This document shows, piece after piece, positions 23,801 through 33,369 of a DNA stretch of 64,000 bases. Both the position numbers and the translations under genes were made by a program. The stretch comes from Schistosoma haematobium (taxonomy: Eukaryota > Platyhelminthes > Trematoda > Strigeidida > Schistosomatidae). The notes under the pieces were generated by a model, which was not told the DNA's origin, made no database searches, and worked only from the letters and a program-made list of their open reading frames with translations. The stretch covers positions 61,293,591-61,357,590 of the forward strand of contig NC_067195.1 in the NCBI RefSeq assembly GCF_000699445.3, given 5' to 3'. Numbering within the stretch: the stretch's first letter is position 1; each line of letters starts with the position of its first letter.

Positions 23801-25465
23801 AACTGATGAAGTTTCACTACTTCATTGATTGATTTGCCATCCTTACCTAGTACCTGTTTCCTAACGACTGCGTTACGTACTCGATGGTCCCAGGATATGC
23901 GAGCAATGTTTCGAAGACACCTATGATCAAATACTAGTAGCCTACGAATATCCTCTACTCTTACCGGCCATTTTTCACTGCCATAAAGTAGGACGGAACG
24001 GACTGCTGCACAGTAAACTCGTCCTCTAATTGGTAGAACAGTATATACACTAAGAACATGTTACGGTTTCATATGACCATGTCTAACTTTTATCAAACCT
24101 GATTTTATGGACGCAAGGACGAAATTTAGCGACTATTGGCCGAGTATATGTAAGGAAGTGAGGAAAGGTCATCAACCACATTAACTGCTCCACCATTACT
24201 ACGTATCGCTTTACGGCTAACTAATCTTTATTCGACCATGATGGAGCAATATTTTGGGAACACAAGTGATAAAACACTTAAAACTAACACACATTTACTT
24301 TTGTTTGCAAACTAATTAGTTGTTTAACAACTGTAATTAGTCTACATTTCAGGTGCCATTAGAAAGGGAAACAAACAGGAGTTTCGTATGCTGGTCAGAA
24401 ATCTTATAGTCTTTCGTGATAAGATTTTAAAATAACCTTTTGAGATTCAGTAAAATGTAACCAACAAAAAAACTTTCCAACGCAAACAAAACTAAGTTAC
24501 GGTAAAGCGAGACAACTGATGTAACACATTCAGCTACATTCCCAAACCAGGTGGGTCACATGACCTAATCAAGGATATATATCTAGGTGTTTTCGAAAAG
24601 CATATTTTGTGTTCGATTTTCACAGATCTAAAATGTAACGTTATGCGACTTATAAATAATATATTTCAAATGTATAACGACTTAAATCCACTGTATTTTT
24701 CCAAAACATGTCGTATTTTTTATCAAGATCACTCACATGACATACAAGTGCCGAGATATTCGGAAATCTAGGCGTCTGTGGGAAGTAATATTATTTACTC
24801 GCTTGGTTGGATCGTGGAAAATTACGTGTTAATATGGGCTCAGACATAAACACGCGTGACAAAAGTGATACAGATTAACAACTTACCCTGCTTCTGACCT
24901 ACAGGTTTAGCATTTGATGAAATGCTGTTGCGCGGCTGATCGAGTTGGGACTTGTTTGGAGTTTTCCCGCTGCCGATAATTTTCTCACCTCCCCTAGCTG
25001 TTAAAGCATCATAAAGATGACCATCATAGTTTACGTCGAAAAACCGTTTAAACCATTGGAGAAACTCAAAATTATCTTGGAACTTTCCTTTTACTAACTT
25101 CTCGATTGGAACCTCCTAAGACAAAATAATTAGAAGGGTTATACTCTACTTTATCTACGCCATGTTTCTTAAAAAGAGCTTGCAATACTTTGAAGTTATT
25201 AATGTACTCATGCTCCAGCTTTGTGTTAAATTTGACTTTCTTAAACAATAATGTTCCTGTAGAAGTAGTTTAGATTTCTGTAGTAAATACCTGGAAAGAG
25301 CATATCCACCAGTTGACAATAAGCTGCTCCGCTACACAACTCCTCCACTTTACCGTAGCTGCTGTTCAGACAGTGATTAACCCATTGGATTATTTCATTT
25401 CTGCTTAAATTATCAGTCATTTGACTGGTGCTGTGAACATTGACTGCTTGCGGGATGCCCGCCAT
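11887..25465 (-). CDS. EB1: EB1/MAPRE microtubule plus-end tracking protein, six exons, complete
   Basis: EB1 proteins bind growing microtubule plus ends and recruit partner proteins. Exons (minus strand): 25291-25465, 25150-25256, 24887-25115, 19888-20015, 12399-12545, 11887-11931. All introns are GT-AG and the joined frame is open for 276 residues, the usual family length. Residues ~15-117 form the calponin-homology domain ([70 protein letters not shown]). A serine/asparagine-rich linker follows. Residues ~195-265 form the EBH coiled-coil domain ([25 protein letters not shown]). The tail is acidic and ends EEF, matching the EEY/F motif bound by CAP-Gly domains. Introns 1 and 2 are 34 bp each; introns 3 and 4 are about 4.9 and 7.3 kb and carry LINEs and SINEs. 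An AG acceptor three bases before the ATG (TTTCCGCAG) could be a trans-splicing or 5' UTR splice site. Confidence 0.93.
12642..15240 (-). mobile_element. RTE-like LINE, family A, copy A1 (5'-truncated, two in-frame stops)
   Basis: It lies in EB1 intron 4, on the same strand as EB1. Minus-strand reading from 15240: the end of an apurinic-endonuclease domain ([11 protein letters not shown] and [10 protein letters not shown]), then a linker, then reverse transcriptase with [62 protein letters not shown] and the catalytic YADDIVLF, then a C-terminal domain ([25 protein letters not shown]). The frame is broken by TAA near 13878 and by TAG near 13580. The 3' UTR ends in a short (CAGT)n run at the left end, as RTE elements do. 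The 5' half of the endonuclease is missing. RTE clade membership is inferred from the domain order and remembered sequences. Confidence 0.85.
13880..15091 (-). pseudogene. LINE A1 pol, endonuclease end and RT N-terminal half
   Basis: This 403-codon open piece starts inside the LINE polyprotein, so its first methionine (just after SDHALV) is not the real start. It covers the linker and RT fingers and palm up to RVRAYG, where AAA has become TAA relative to copy A2. Downstream pieces in the same polyprotein are 13583-13867 (holding YADD) and 12875-13561 (C-terminal domain). Confidence 0.8.
15241..15781. other. EB1 intron 4 sequence, nothing recognised
   Basis: AT-rich, no repeat or exon that I can support. 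Confidence 0.5.
15782..16296 (+). mobile_element. 0.5-kb SINE-like retroposon (R family), copy R3
   Basis: A full-length copy from CCCCGAATGTCCTGGTACGG to the tail TTTAAATAAATAAA, inside EB1 intron 4. The flanks CAAGTATTTTG and CAAGTGTCTTAG look like a decayed target duplication. It shows more substitutions than R2 and R6, so it is probably older. Confidence 0.75.
16297..17321. other. EB1 intron 4 sequence, nothing recognised
   Basis: No exon or repeat copy is supported here. Confidence 0.5.
17322..18693 (+). mobile_element. RTE-like LINE, family A, copy A2 (5'-truncated)
   Basis: It lies in EB1 intron 4, antisense to EB1. It starts in the RT domain ([10 protein letters not shown]) and continues through SSGVR and [18 protein letters not shown], where the catalytic YADD has become YAND. 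A frameshift follows near 17700. The C-terminal domain is open from 17804 to 18490 (228 codons). The 3' UTR ends GTTACTGACTGACTGAC. It shares the [17 protein letters not shown] nonsense codon with A1. Confidence 0.85.
18694..19164. other. EB1 intron 4 sequence, nothing recognised
   Basis: No feature supported. Confidence 0.45.
19165..19290 (+). mobile_element. Old fragment of LINE family A
   Basis: It matches, with many substitutions, the part of copy A2 near 18060-18180 (GTATTTGATCATA..., then ...GAAACATTG, then the GTAACGCA block). A decayed relic in EB1 intron 4. Confidence 0.6.
20016..20904. other. EB1 intron 3 sequence, no exon
   Basis: A 107-codon frame at 20217-20540 has no recognisable domain and lies in an intron, so I do not call it a gene. 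Nothing else is supported. Confidence 0.4.
20905..21165 (+). mobile_element. Old fragment of LINE family A
   Basis: It corresponds to A2 positions near 18235-18490: GCATAGGAGTAGGTTGGGAA, then a block like ATGAAGT...ACTGTTGGA, then AACCAATGGTTGGCGATGTT, then ATTCACTCTTTGTAT. It is heavily mutated, with no open frame. Confidence 0.7.
21166..21932. other. EB1 intron 3 sequence, nothing recognised
   Basis: No exon or repeat copy that I can support. Confidence 0.45.
21945..22065 (-). mobile_element. 0.5-kb SINE-like retroposon (R family), copy R4, 5'-truncated
   Basis: It keeps only the 3' ~120 bp of the family and its A-rich tail (seen here as TTTATTTATTTATTT at the left end). It is bounded by a 12-bp direct repeat ACACGACCTTTT at 21933-21944 and 22066-22077. 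5' truncation plus a target duplication is the signature of target-primed reverse transcription. Confidence 0.85.
22078..23349. other. EB1 intron 3 sequence, no exon
   Basis: A 100-codon frame at 22620-22922 (minus) has no family resemblance and no splice context. Nothing else is supported. Confidence 0.45.
23350..24036 (-). mobile_element. RTE-like LINE, family A, copy A3 (5'-truncated)
   Basis: Only the C-terminal domain and 3' UTR remain, in EB1 intron 3. The left end has a (CGGT)n-like run in place of (CAGT)n. The last 101 codons (23512-23817) encode the same protein sequence as the end of copy A2, while A1 differs there at many positions. Confidence 0.85.
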
Positions 25466-26273
25466 GACCTGCGGAAATCTTACGACCTCAAGAATCCGGT
25501 TTAGAAAGACCGCTTGGACTACCCAGTAATACCCTAAATAGTAACACAAACAAGAGTAGGCTAGTAATCGAAGTGCTCACCATAATAACTTTCAAATAAA
25601 GATTGTAAGCAAAAGACTAGATTCAAGCTGTTCAGGCTAAAAATTTGAGCATTACTCCACAAACAGCTGTTTGACAGGACTAAGTTTGAATTTTCTAAGG
25701 TTTGTGATATGTCCATGCGTCCTGGTCAAAGCATACATTAAACTGAACCATTTCTTCGCTCAGTGATTAATTCCTGGATGCTGAATGATTTTCTGAATAC
25801 CTCCAAGGTCAGGAATGATAAACACAGATTAATTAATTTCACTCCGTGAATCGGCACATAAGTTAGCGTGACCATACTCTGTACTGTCCTAATCTGTTCT
25901 TATTAATCAAACCACTTTGGTAAGATTCCATTCACTAAAGAAGCCGCATTACCTGGTTATCATGATGAGGTATGTTAGGTCACATCGCCCATGTCCAACC
26001 TCAGTAGATTCACTATCCACACTGATGATCCAAAGGTCTCAGAAGTAAGGATCAGAAGTCGAGTGACCTTTCCGATTCTCACCGATTTGCCATCAGAAGG
26101 TACTGAAACTCCGTTTTATGTAATGGATCACAGAGGTTTAATACTCCATGACAGAATGGAAACTCTAATTGTGAATGACTTGGCTTCGGTTATCAAAATT
26201 TTTAAGAGTGTCCTTTTACATTATCAGTTCTTGGTTAAAGGAAAGACATGCAGCGGTAAATAAATCCCAAGAA
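25466..26273. other. Region upstream of EB1, no gene seen
   Basis: It probably contains the EB1 promoter or trans-splice region. A 90-codon frame at 25991-26263 (+) runs up to the repeat at 26274, but I recognise no domain in it. Confidence 0.4.
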
Positions 26274-26543
26274 CCATCAGTTCTTCGAAATTCGATGCTC
26301 ATCGCATCAGTCTTAATCAACACATCTAGCTGAAGGCTCTCGGTCATCCATCCGCATCAAATCACGAGTGGATATGACGTGCTACGCATTCCTTGCAACT
26401 GCTAACCAACTTAGATTAAATGCTCACCGATATATCGGTAACCTTTCAAATATAACTTCTAACTTCTTCATTTCTGACCTCTAATTTGACTGGATTGGCA
26501 CACTCCGGTCATAAAGGTGTTACGTGTAAATGTGTTGTCAAAC
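26274..26543 (+). repeat. 270-bp dispersed repeat, copy 1 (inverted partner at 43.6 kb)
   Basis: It runs from GAACCATCAGTTCTTCG to GTTGTCAAAC and is almost identical to the reverse complement of 43629-43900. I see no open frame or tRNA-like box, and the class is unknown. Confidence 0.85.
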
Positions 26544-26911
26544 GCCGAACATCGTGGCATCTTTGGACACAGTAATGAAAAATCAGTACTTGACAGGGGA
26601 GCATACAGTCATCTTGTAATGTAAAGTAGCTGCAGTATGTCGATGTGCCTTGATCTTTGCTGATAATTCGACTTGTGGAAGTCTTTTATCACCATAGTCC
26701 CTCCCCGTATAATTCTTTTAATCGAATCCACCTTGTATTCCAAATAAGGCCTTGGATACGTTGTGCAGAATATTCCGAAAATTCACTTATCTAGACTATC
26801 AAACGATCTATAAATACCCTATGAGGCCCAGAAGCCTTTGAAAATGGCTTCCCTACTGTTAAATCTTATTTTAAAGCCACTACAAACTATGACTCCTAAG
26901 TTCACTTAATC
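26544..26911. other. Intergenic DNA left of the BEL/Pao element
   Basis: No feature supported. It ends with the target sequence CTAAC duplicated by the insertion. Confidence 0.5.
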
Positions 26912-26916
26912 CTAAC

Positions 26917-27601
26917 TGTAACGGAAAGAGAACAGTGAAAATCCCTCTGCAGCTTCTTTGTTGAACAGTATTTTCATTTATTTGTTCCTTCTCCCTTTTG
27001 TGTATTCCAACCTTTGTTTCGATCTCGTTTAACCATGTCCTTTGTTCTTCAGTCTTCCCCGTTTGAGCCTTTATTACGTGATTTTGATTAAAGACTTATT
27101 TTTGTTACCTAATTTTCTATTGCATGCTGCCGGACCATTGACAGCAAGGTTGTGTTTGACTAAGCTCAAGGTCACGGCGTGGTTTAGTTTGTGACTGTTA
27201 ACCTTCTGACTGTCTGCTTGGGAGAATTGCTGCAATCCCTGCAGATAGATATTTGATCCCATCTGATTGGGAATATTTGTATTGATTCTCAGGTATCAAA
27301 CCCTTTAGTATTAACTGTCTCTTTCATTGTTTAGCGCGCTACTTTGCGTTAGAGAAACTTCTGACTGTATAGCACAGGCTGTACCGTTTGAGGTATTTTG
27401 TATTTTTGGTGTAATTCGTTCTGTTTTCTTAATTAGAACCGTTTATATTGAGCACAGAGTTTGTGTTTTGATATAATATAATACGAGTATCTCAAAGACG
27501 CGTTGTGGGCTATACAGAGGAACTTGGTCTGGTCTAATCGAATAAATTTTGGGTTCGTCAGTCCGTTGTTCCAACCGGATATTGGCTGTTCGGTCGTTAC
27601 A
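26917..27601 (+). repeat. 5' LTR of the BEL/Pao element
   Basis: 685 bp, TG...CA ends. It contains a TATA-like GATATAATATAATACG near 27470 and AATAAA at 27541-27546, a plausible promoter and polyadenylation signal. The same sequence recurs 3994 bp downstream. Confidence 0.95.
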
Positions 27602-27626
27602 GTTCTCAAACGAACAGTGATCTCAA

Positions 27627-30600
27627 GTGAAATATACTGGAATGCCTGGAAAGCGCAATAGGATCAACGAAAACTTGGCATTGGGCCACGGAGAAATGCA
27701 ATCGGATACACCTCCAGATGTACGGCAAGTCAAATTAGATGCATTTTCATGTCATGGCTCTAATGTTAGTTTAGTAAGTAGACGTAGTAAAGTTAGCTCT
27801 AGGGTTACCTTAGCAGAGTTGAAGGAAAGACAGTTATTAGAAATGAGAGACTTGAAAGATAGACAAAGGAAACAACTACTGTGCTTTCAGAAAGAGTTTG
27901 GGTCGTTAAGGCTGAACGAAAGCACGTGTAGTAAGTTATCTTCTGTTTCTAACTGTGATGACAGAGAAAAGGAGCACGTTCACAGGTTTGTAAGTCCTTC
28001 TCATGACCTTAGGACAAAGTCTCTAGAAAAGTCAAAACTGCTAGATTATCCAGGAACGAAGAAGAAGGAAGTGACCTTGGAATCTCTAAGTGTAGGTCTT
28101 GAACTTCCAACAGTAGAGCGCGATGCCTACTTCAATGAAAGTTACAATATTGTTCCTTTACCTAGAGGAGTGGCTGAGGAAGACATTGCTGCCCCTGTTA
28201 TTGGCAATGAGTCTGGTATGTGTAAAGCTGGCTTCACCAAAAATGATGCCCCCAGAGCCGTATTACCCTCTATTGTTGGAAGAACTAGACATCAAGTAGT
28301 GACTGTGGGAATGGATGGAAAGGATAGTCATGTGGGAGACGATGCTCGATCGAAACGTGGTATCCTGACACTGAAGTACCGAATTGAACATGGTATTGCG
28401 ACTAAGTGGGGTGATATGGAGAAGATATGGTACCACACATTCTACAAAGGGTTGCGAGTGGCAACAGAGAAACAATCGGTGTTGTTGAGAGAAGTTTCAT
28501 TGAACCCGAAGGCAAACCGTGAGATGACAAGGATCATGTTTGAGACTTTTAATACACCAGGTACGTGTGCTGCTACTCAAACGTTGTTGTCACTATGTAC
28601 ATCTGGTCGTACAACTGGTATAGTGTTGAACTTAGGTGACGGTGTGACCCACACAGTTCCGATTTATGAAGATTATGCGTTGCCTTATACTGTTTTGCGA
28701 CCGGACCTTGCTGGTAGAGTTCTTACCGACTTTATGATGAAGATCCTGACTAAGACAGGTTGCAGTTCCTCTGTCTGTTCGTGGAACATACTCAGGCGCA
28801 AACCACCGGACATCGTTTTACTCTATAGTAAGTCTAGAGTGGCACCTATAAAACAGGTAAGTGTGCCTAGACTGGAACTAGCAGCGGCAGTATTGAGCGC
28901 TAGAATGGGGGAAGTTTTAAATAGGAACCTTCCTCAGGTGTTTGACAAGATTCACTACTGGACGGATTCTATGATAGTACTGTACTATATAAAAAATACA
29001 GATAGTAGGTATTCCACCTTCGTGGCTAATCGCCTGGCCGCTATTCATCATTTAACATCTGTGGACCAGTGGGGGCACGTAGAATCCAATGAAAATCCTG
29101 CTGACTGGACATCACGAGGCATACGGAAGGAGCTAGATTTAAAGAACTGGATTGAGGGTCCTTCCTTCTTAAGGAAGAGGGAGTCGGTAGGAACACTAAC
29201 GCTTATGTGCGAAACCCCCCCCCCGGAAAATGTTGAATTTAAAAGATGCCACACGACCAACGCAGTTGCGCTAAAACATAGCTTAAGTCCAATTCTGCTA
29301 TATCACTCAAATTTGATAAAGCTGATTAAAGCGGTAGCATGGCTCAGAAGATACGTGACCTATATAAGCATCATGTACTCCCATCACGATGACAGGTCCC
29401 TAAGTGTGGGCTATCTGTCAGTTGATGAATTGGATGCAGCTGAACACAAGGTATTAGCCTTAGTGCAAAAGGAAGTGTATGGGGAAGCAGTAAAAGTGTC
29501 TCGATGCAATGGCGAAAGCGCAACTGATATAAAAGAGCTAAAAAATCTTTCACCTACGCTAATCAATGGATTGCTTTGTGTCGGCGGACGATTAAATTAC
29601 TCGGATTATCCACTCTCAATCAGACATCCGGTAATTTTACCCAGTCATCACTTCGTAACAGAACTTATTATTAGACACCACCACTTAGAAGGTCACACCG
29701 GTACATCACAAGTGTTAGCTACCATACGACGAAAGTATTGGATTGTTAAAGGAACCAGTGCAGTTAAACGAGTGATAGGTAGATGTGTGAGGTGTATACG
29801 CGCGAAAGCCAAATTAGGCCAACAGATGATGACACCTCTCCTCAAGTGTCGAGTGCAGCAAGGCTGGTTTTGCTTCTCCTCCGTCGGGATAGACTATTTT
29901 GGGCCGCTGATAGTTCGTCGGGGAAGAAGTGAGGAAAAAAGATATAGATGCCTATTTACGTGTCTCCAAACACGTGCCATACATTTGGAAGTAGCTTTCA
30001 ATCTGAGTACTGATGCTTTTATAATGGCTTTAATACGTTTCATAGGAAGGAGAGGAACTCCTAAGGAAATCTATAGCGACAATGGAACTAACTTTGTCGG
30101 GGCTACTTCCGAATTACGGGCTAATATGAGTGTGTGGGACAAGCATAGAATAAACGACCTAACAGTATCAAAGGGTATACGCTGGCATTTCAACCCCCCA
30201 CTAGCTAGCCATCGAGGCGGAGTTTGGGAGAGATTAATACAGTCTGTTCGGAGAATCTTACTATCTATTTCCAACGGGCAAATATTACACGATGATAGTT
30301 TGGCAACTTATTTTGTGGAGGTAGAACGAATTTTAAACAACCGCCCAATCGTTCCTGTGACGTCAGATGAAAAGGATGATTTGGCGCTCACGCCAAACAC
30401 TTTGTTATTACTTAGAGACTGTGATGGTTTAGGAATGGAGTGCAGTGTTGTGGATAGGTATTCAAAGCGATGGAGACAGGTTAATTGTTTAGCCAATACC
30501 TTCTGGCGTCGATGGATAAAAGAGTACATTCCTTTACTGCAAGTGAGGCAGAAATGGTTTTGCAAACACAGAAACTTGAAAGAAGGTGATGTAGTTCTAG

Positions 30601-30761
30601 TGGCTAACGATGCAACTACTCGGGGCTCATGGCCAATGGGACGGGTTGATAAGTGCGAGACAGACAGAGATGGGTTGGTAAGAACAGTGATGGTGCGAAT
30701 GAGAGAAGGTGTAGTAAGAAGAGATGTGCGAAAGCTCTGCCTTCTAGAGGGAGCCGAGTAA
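27627..30761 (+). CDS. Fused Gag-actin-RNaseH-integrase polyprotein (1044 aa)
   Basis: Residues 1-180 look like the start of a BEL Gag, with a charged coiled coil at ~60-97 ([19 protein letters not shown]). Residues ~182-380 are the N-terminal half of actin: [76 protein letters not shown]. Residues ~395-500 are the BEL RNase H region ([16 protein letters not shown] with E417; [11 protein letters not shown] with D447; [10 protein letters not shown] with D493), lacking its first catalytic Asp. Residues ~670-725 are an H2C2 zinc finger (H686, H690, C720, C723), and ~750-875 the integrase core with D756, D818 and E868. The whole frame is open. Most of Gag, the protease and RT are absent. The ATG at 27627 lies 25 bp after the 5' LTR and is the likely start. 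An enzyme-active integrase is plausible; function of the fusion is unknown. Confidence 0.92.
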   Translation: MKYTGMPGKRNRINENLALGHGEMQSDTPPDVRQVKLDAFSCHGSNVSLVSRRSKVSSRVTLAELKERQLLEMRDLKDRQRKQLLCFQKEFGSLRLNESTCSKLSSVSNCDDREKEHVHRFVSPSHDLRTKSLEKSKLLDYPGTKKKEVTLESLSVGLELPTVERDAYFNESYNIVPLPRGVAEEDIAAPVIGNESGMCKAGFTKNDAPRAVLPSIVGRTRHQVVTVGMDGKDSHVGDDARSKRGILTLKYRIEHGIATKWGDMEKIWYHTFYKGLRVATEKQSVLLREVSLNPKANREMTRIMFETFNTPGTCAATQTLLSLCTSGRTTGIVLNLGDGVTHTVPIYEDYALPYTVLRPDLAGRVLTDFMMKILTKTGCSSSVCSWNILRRKPPDIVLLYSKSRVAPIKQVSVPRLELAAAVLSARMGEVLNRNLPQVFDKIHYWTDSMIVLYYIKNTDSRYSTFVANRLAAIHHLTSVDQWGHVESNENPADWTSRGIRKELDLKNWIEGPSFLRKRESVGTLTLMCETPPPENVEFKRCHTTNAVALKHSLSPILLYHSNLIKLIKAVAWLRRYVTYISIMYSHHDDRSLSVGYLSVDELDAAEHKVLALVQKEVYGEAVKVSRCNGESATDIKELKNLSPTLINGLLCVGGRLNYSDYPLSIRHPVILPSHHFVTELIIRHHHLEGHTGTSQVLATIRRKYWIVKGTSAVKRVIGRCVRCIRAKAKLGQQMMTPLLKCRVQQGWFCFSSVGIDYFGPLIVRRGRSEEKRYRCLFTCLQTRAIHLEVAFNLSTDAFIMALIRFIGRRGTPKEIYSDNGTNFVGATSELRANMSVWDKHRINDLTVSKGIRWHFNPPLASHRGGVWERLIQSVRRILLSISNGQILHDDSLATYFVEVERILNNRPIVPVTSDEKDDLALTPNTLLLLRDCDGLGMECSVVDRYSKRWRQVNCLANTFWRRWIKEYIPLLQVRQKWFCKHRNLKEGDVVLVANDATTRGSWPMGRVDKCETDRDGLVRTVMVRMREGVVRRDVRKLCLLEGAE
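28170..28772 (+). other. Actin-derived segment captured within the retrotransposon ORF
   Basis: About 200 codons align collinearly with actin from its N-terminus (GTG GCT GAG GAA GAC ATT, where actin has ATG) to the ...MKILTERGYSF region, with one codon missing after NPKANRE. By eye roughly 70% of residues match ordinary actin. No intron is present. Nucleotide-binding residues are changed: the first phosphate loop VDNGSG reads IGNESG (the Asp and a Gly are lost) and the second loop DSGDG reads NLGDG. ATP binding is therefore unlikely. The C-terminal half of actin is absent. Confidence 0.93.
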
Positions 30762-30910
30762 TTGTAGATTGTAGCTTAGATTTATGGATGTACAGGCGTA
30801 CTGTTGTAAGTCCTGTGCCTCCCATTGATATAGAGCAGTTAGTAAGGAGAGCCATGACTGAAATGTATTCTAAGGTGTCTTTGCGAAGCTGCAGGGATTT
30901 TGGGGGCCGG

Positions 30911-31595
30911 TGTAACGGAAAGAGAACAGTGAAAATCCCTCTGCAGCTTCTTTGTTGAACAGTATTTTCATTTATTTGTTCCTTCTCCCTTTTGTGTATT
31001 CCAACCTTTGTTTCGATCTCGTTTAACCATGTCCTTTGTTCTTCAGTCTTCCCCGTTTGAGCCTTTATTACGTGATTTTGATTAAAGACTTATTTTTGTT
31101 ACCTAATTTTCTATTGCATGCTGCCGGACCATTGACAGCAAGGTTGTGTTTGACTAAGCTCAAGGTCACGGCGTGGTTTAGTTTGTGACTGTTAACCTTC
31201 TGACTGTCTGCTTGGGAGAATTGCTGCAATCCCTGCAGATAGATATTTGATCCCATCTGATTGGGAATATTTGTATTGATTCTCAGGTATCAAACCCTTT
31301 AGTATTAACTGTCTCTTTCATTGTTTAGCGCGCTACTTTGCGTTAGAGAAACTTCTGACTGTATAGCACAGGCTGTACCGTTTGAGGTATTTTGTATTTT
31401 TGGTGTAATTCGTTCTGTTTTCTTAATTAGAACCGTTTATATTGAGCACAGAGTTTGTGTTTTGATATAATATAATACGAGTATCTCAAAGACGCGTTGT
31501 GGGCTATACAGAGGAACTTGGTCTGGTCTAATCGAATAAATTTTGGGTTCGTCAGTCCGTTGTTCCAACCGGATATTGGCTGTTCGGTCGTTACA
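30911..31595 (+). repeat. 3' LTR of the BEL/Pao element
   Basis: 685 bp, same length and apparently the same sequence as the 5' LTR, followed directly by the duplicated CTAAC. Confidence 0.95.
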
Positions 31596-31600
31596 CTAAC

Positions 31601-32240
31601 ATCTCATATGCAGGTGTGGGAAAATCTTTCATGTATGCATTCTGTGTGATAACAATACTTTGTTACACCCCACGTGTATCGTTGTCCTCCTCAAACTTTC
31701 TGGTCATGTGTATTATGTCAATATTTTGTTCACAATAAGCTATGATTACTCTTTTTCATTATCAGATTTCGTTTTCACTATCTGTTCAACTATTTTTACT
31801 AAACCGACTGTCTTTGTTTTCGTTGGCTCGGTCGCTTATTTTGGCGATTCTTGCGATGATTTTCCTTTCTTAGGTTAACTATATTTAATAGTGCCAGATC
31901 ATTACCCAAACATCATGTTTCTATAGATAAACCGACCCGAAATGGCCAGTATATTAATTTTCATTACTGGTTCCCACTGAGTAAAAAGCGGAGTTGAGTC
32001 TTCTCATTGTTATTGGAGACTAGGCGAATATGTCCTCAATATACTCAATAGGATTGAACATCCACGTATTTAGTCAATCAAAACTTAACACTAAGACGTC
32101 ATGGAAAAACACACAATACAACATAAAACTCGCATTATGGATATCGTATTTAAAGGGGATACAGCTGTCAAAATCTTGTATAAACCGACTTTCCAATCCC
32201 TGAACATAACTTATACAATTAGGCTTTTCATTACGTGATA
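31601..32240. other. Intergenic DNA, no gene seen
   Basis: A 72-codon frame at 31660-31878 has no recognisable domain. Nothing else is supported. Confidence 0.45.
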
Positions 32241-32697
32241 GCCGTCACTAGATAACACCCCCAACGGTATATTAATCAGAAGGCGAATACGAAGTGTTGA
32301 TTACGTTTATTATGGGACCACACACAGATATCCAAAATTACAGGTGCGTTGAACAAGCATGAAAGAGTTGTGCCGAAAGGCAAGCGAGCGAGCGAGCGAG
32401 TGAGTCAGCGAATGTGAGTACGAGTACAATTAAGCGAGAGAGAGCAGCGAATATGAATAAAATGGACATATATATACATAGTGAAGTGAATGAATGAATC
32501 ATCGAATCAATTTAGCGGTTAGTAGTAAGGCTAGCAGCGTGAATAAATGCGTAGGCAGTAAGCAATGCTCAAGCATACATTCGCAGCAATAATAAAGATA
32601 TAATGATATAGATAAGTGTTGTTGTACGGACGATTCAGTTCGTTAATAAGTTAACAAAATTGCTTAACCGATTTAAATGTGAACAAACTCAATTGCA
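32241..32697 (-). mobile_element. LTR-like 0.5-kb repeat, copy 2 (3' end missing)
   Basis: Nearly identical to 7206-7708 but lacking the terminal ~50 bp at the left (3') end. It has one extra GCGA unit in a GAGC-rich tract. It shares the AATAAA signal and the TGCAATTGAG start. Confidence 0.6.
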
Positions 32698-33369
32698 CAT
32701 GAGTTGCTTTAATGGATGACCTATATGTCTGAAAATTTTTCTAGGACCCATTGACATTTCATTGGCACTGCAATCACTTCAATATAGCAGCGTCTAATCG
32801 ACTTTGAACGTGTTGCTAAAAAAGTCTTTCTTCAAAATAATTTGCGCAATCAAATGGACTGAATTGAAGTGGGGTGGAAACAAAAGCGTATGCAGAGCTG
32901 AGGCTTCGGCTATCGACCAATTCAAGTCTGAAATCTGGTGAAGAGCGGTATGTGAAACCTCTCATTATTTTTAATTGCTTACTTACGCCTGTTATCCTGT
33001 AGAATCTTGGTTTATTTCGCCGCCAATACCGCTCTAATATTACACCTAATCCTAAAATTGCATATCTGGCAATAATATCGTGTATGGAAGTCATGTCATT
33101 GTTTACACTGACTCATCGTATCGTAACCATCACCAATATACGGTGAATAACACATTTAGGCTGGAGATTCAACAATATATTTAATATGGATAAAAGTTAC
33201 GCAAAAGTGACCACGCCCGCAAGGCTGAGCCATGCCATCCAATTAATTTAAATCAATTGAATTCATTCTTCCCACCTTCTTCACCGTTGGACTTTTCTCC
33301 GCGTTAAATGTTGAATATGTATTCCTCCATTTGTCTCGTGTTCAGCTTTGAATATAGTGTAGTTAGGGC
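32698..33369. other. Mostly unrecognised DNA with a short LINE B 3' end
   Basis: TTGCTTACTTACGCCTGTTA near 32978 resembles the terminus of LINE family B. The rest is unassigned. Confidence 0.4.

Larger units (their letters stand above)
26917..31595 (+). mobile_element. BEL/Pao LTR retrotransposon carrying an actin fragment
   Basis: The element is 4679 bp with two 685-bp LTRs that begin TGTAACGG and end GTTACA. They looked identical when read side by side. The 5-bp target duplication CTAAC lies at 26912-26916 and 31596-31600. A purine-rich tract (GGGATTTTGGGGGCCGG) immediately precedes the 3' LTR, as expected for plus-strand priming. A primer-binding site after the 5' LTR is not obvious. The interior (27602-30910) holds one long ORF with a Gag-like start, an actin-derived block, then RNase H and integrase. 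Protease and reverse transcriptase are absent, so it must depend on an autonomous relative. Family assignment rests on the RNase H and integrase sequences and the 5-bp duplication. Confidence 0.93.

Noticed and set aside
28170..28772. A stand-alone actin gene or processed actin pseudogene inserted by chance
   Set aside because: It has no start codon, polyA tail or target duplication of its own, and it is in frame with retroelement sequence at both ends. Capture during reverse transcription fits better, though a nested insertion cannot be fully excluded.
30653..30958. A 101-codon frame overlapping the end of the BEL/Pao ORF
   Set aside because: It is a shadow frame that runs into the 3' LTR.
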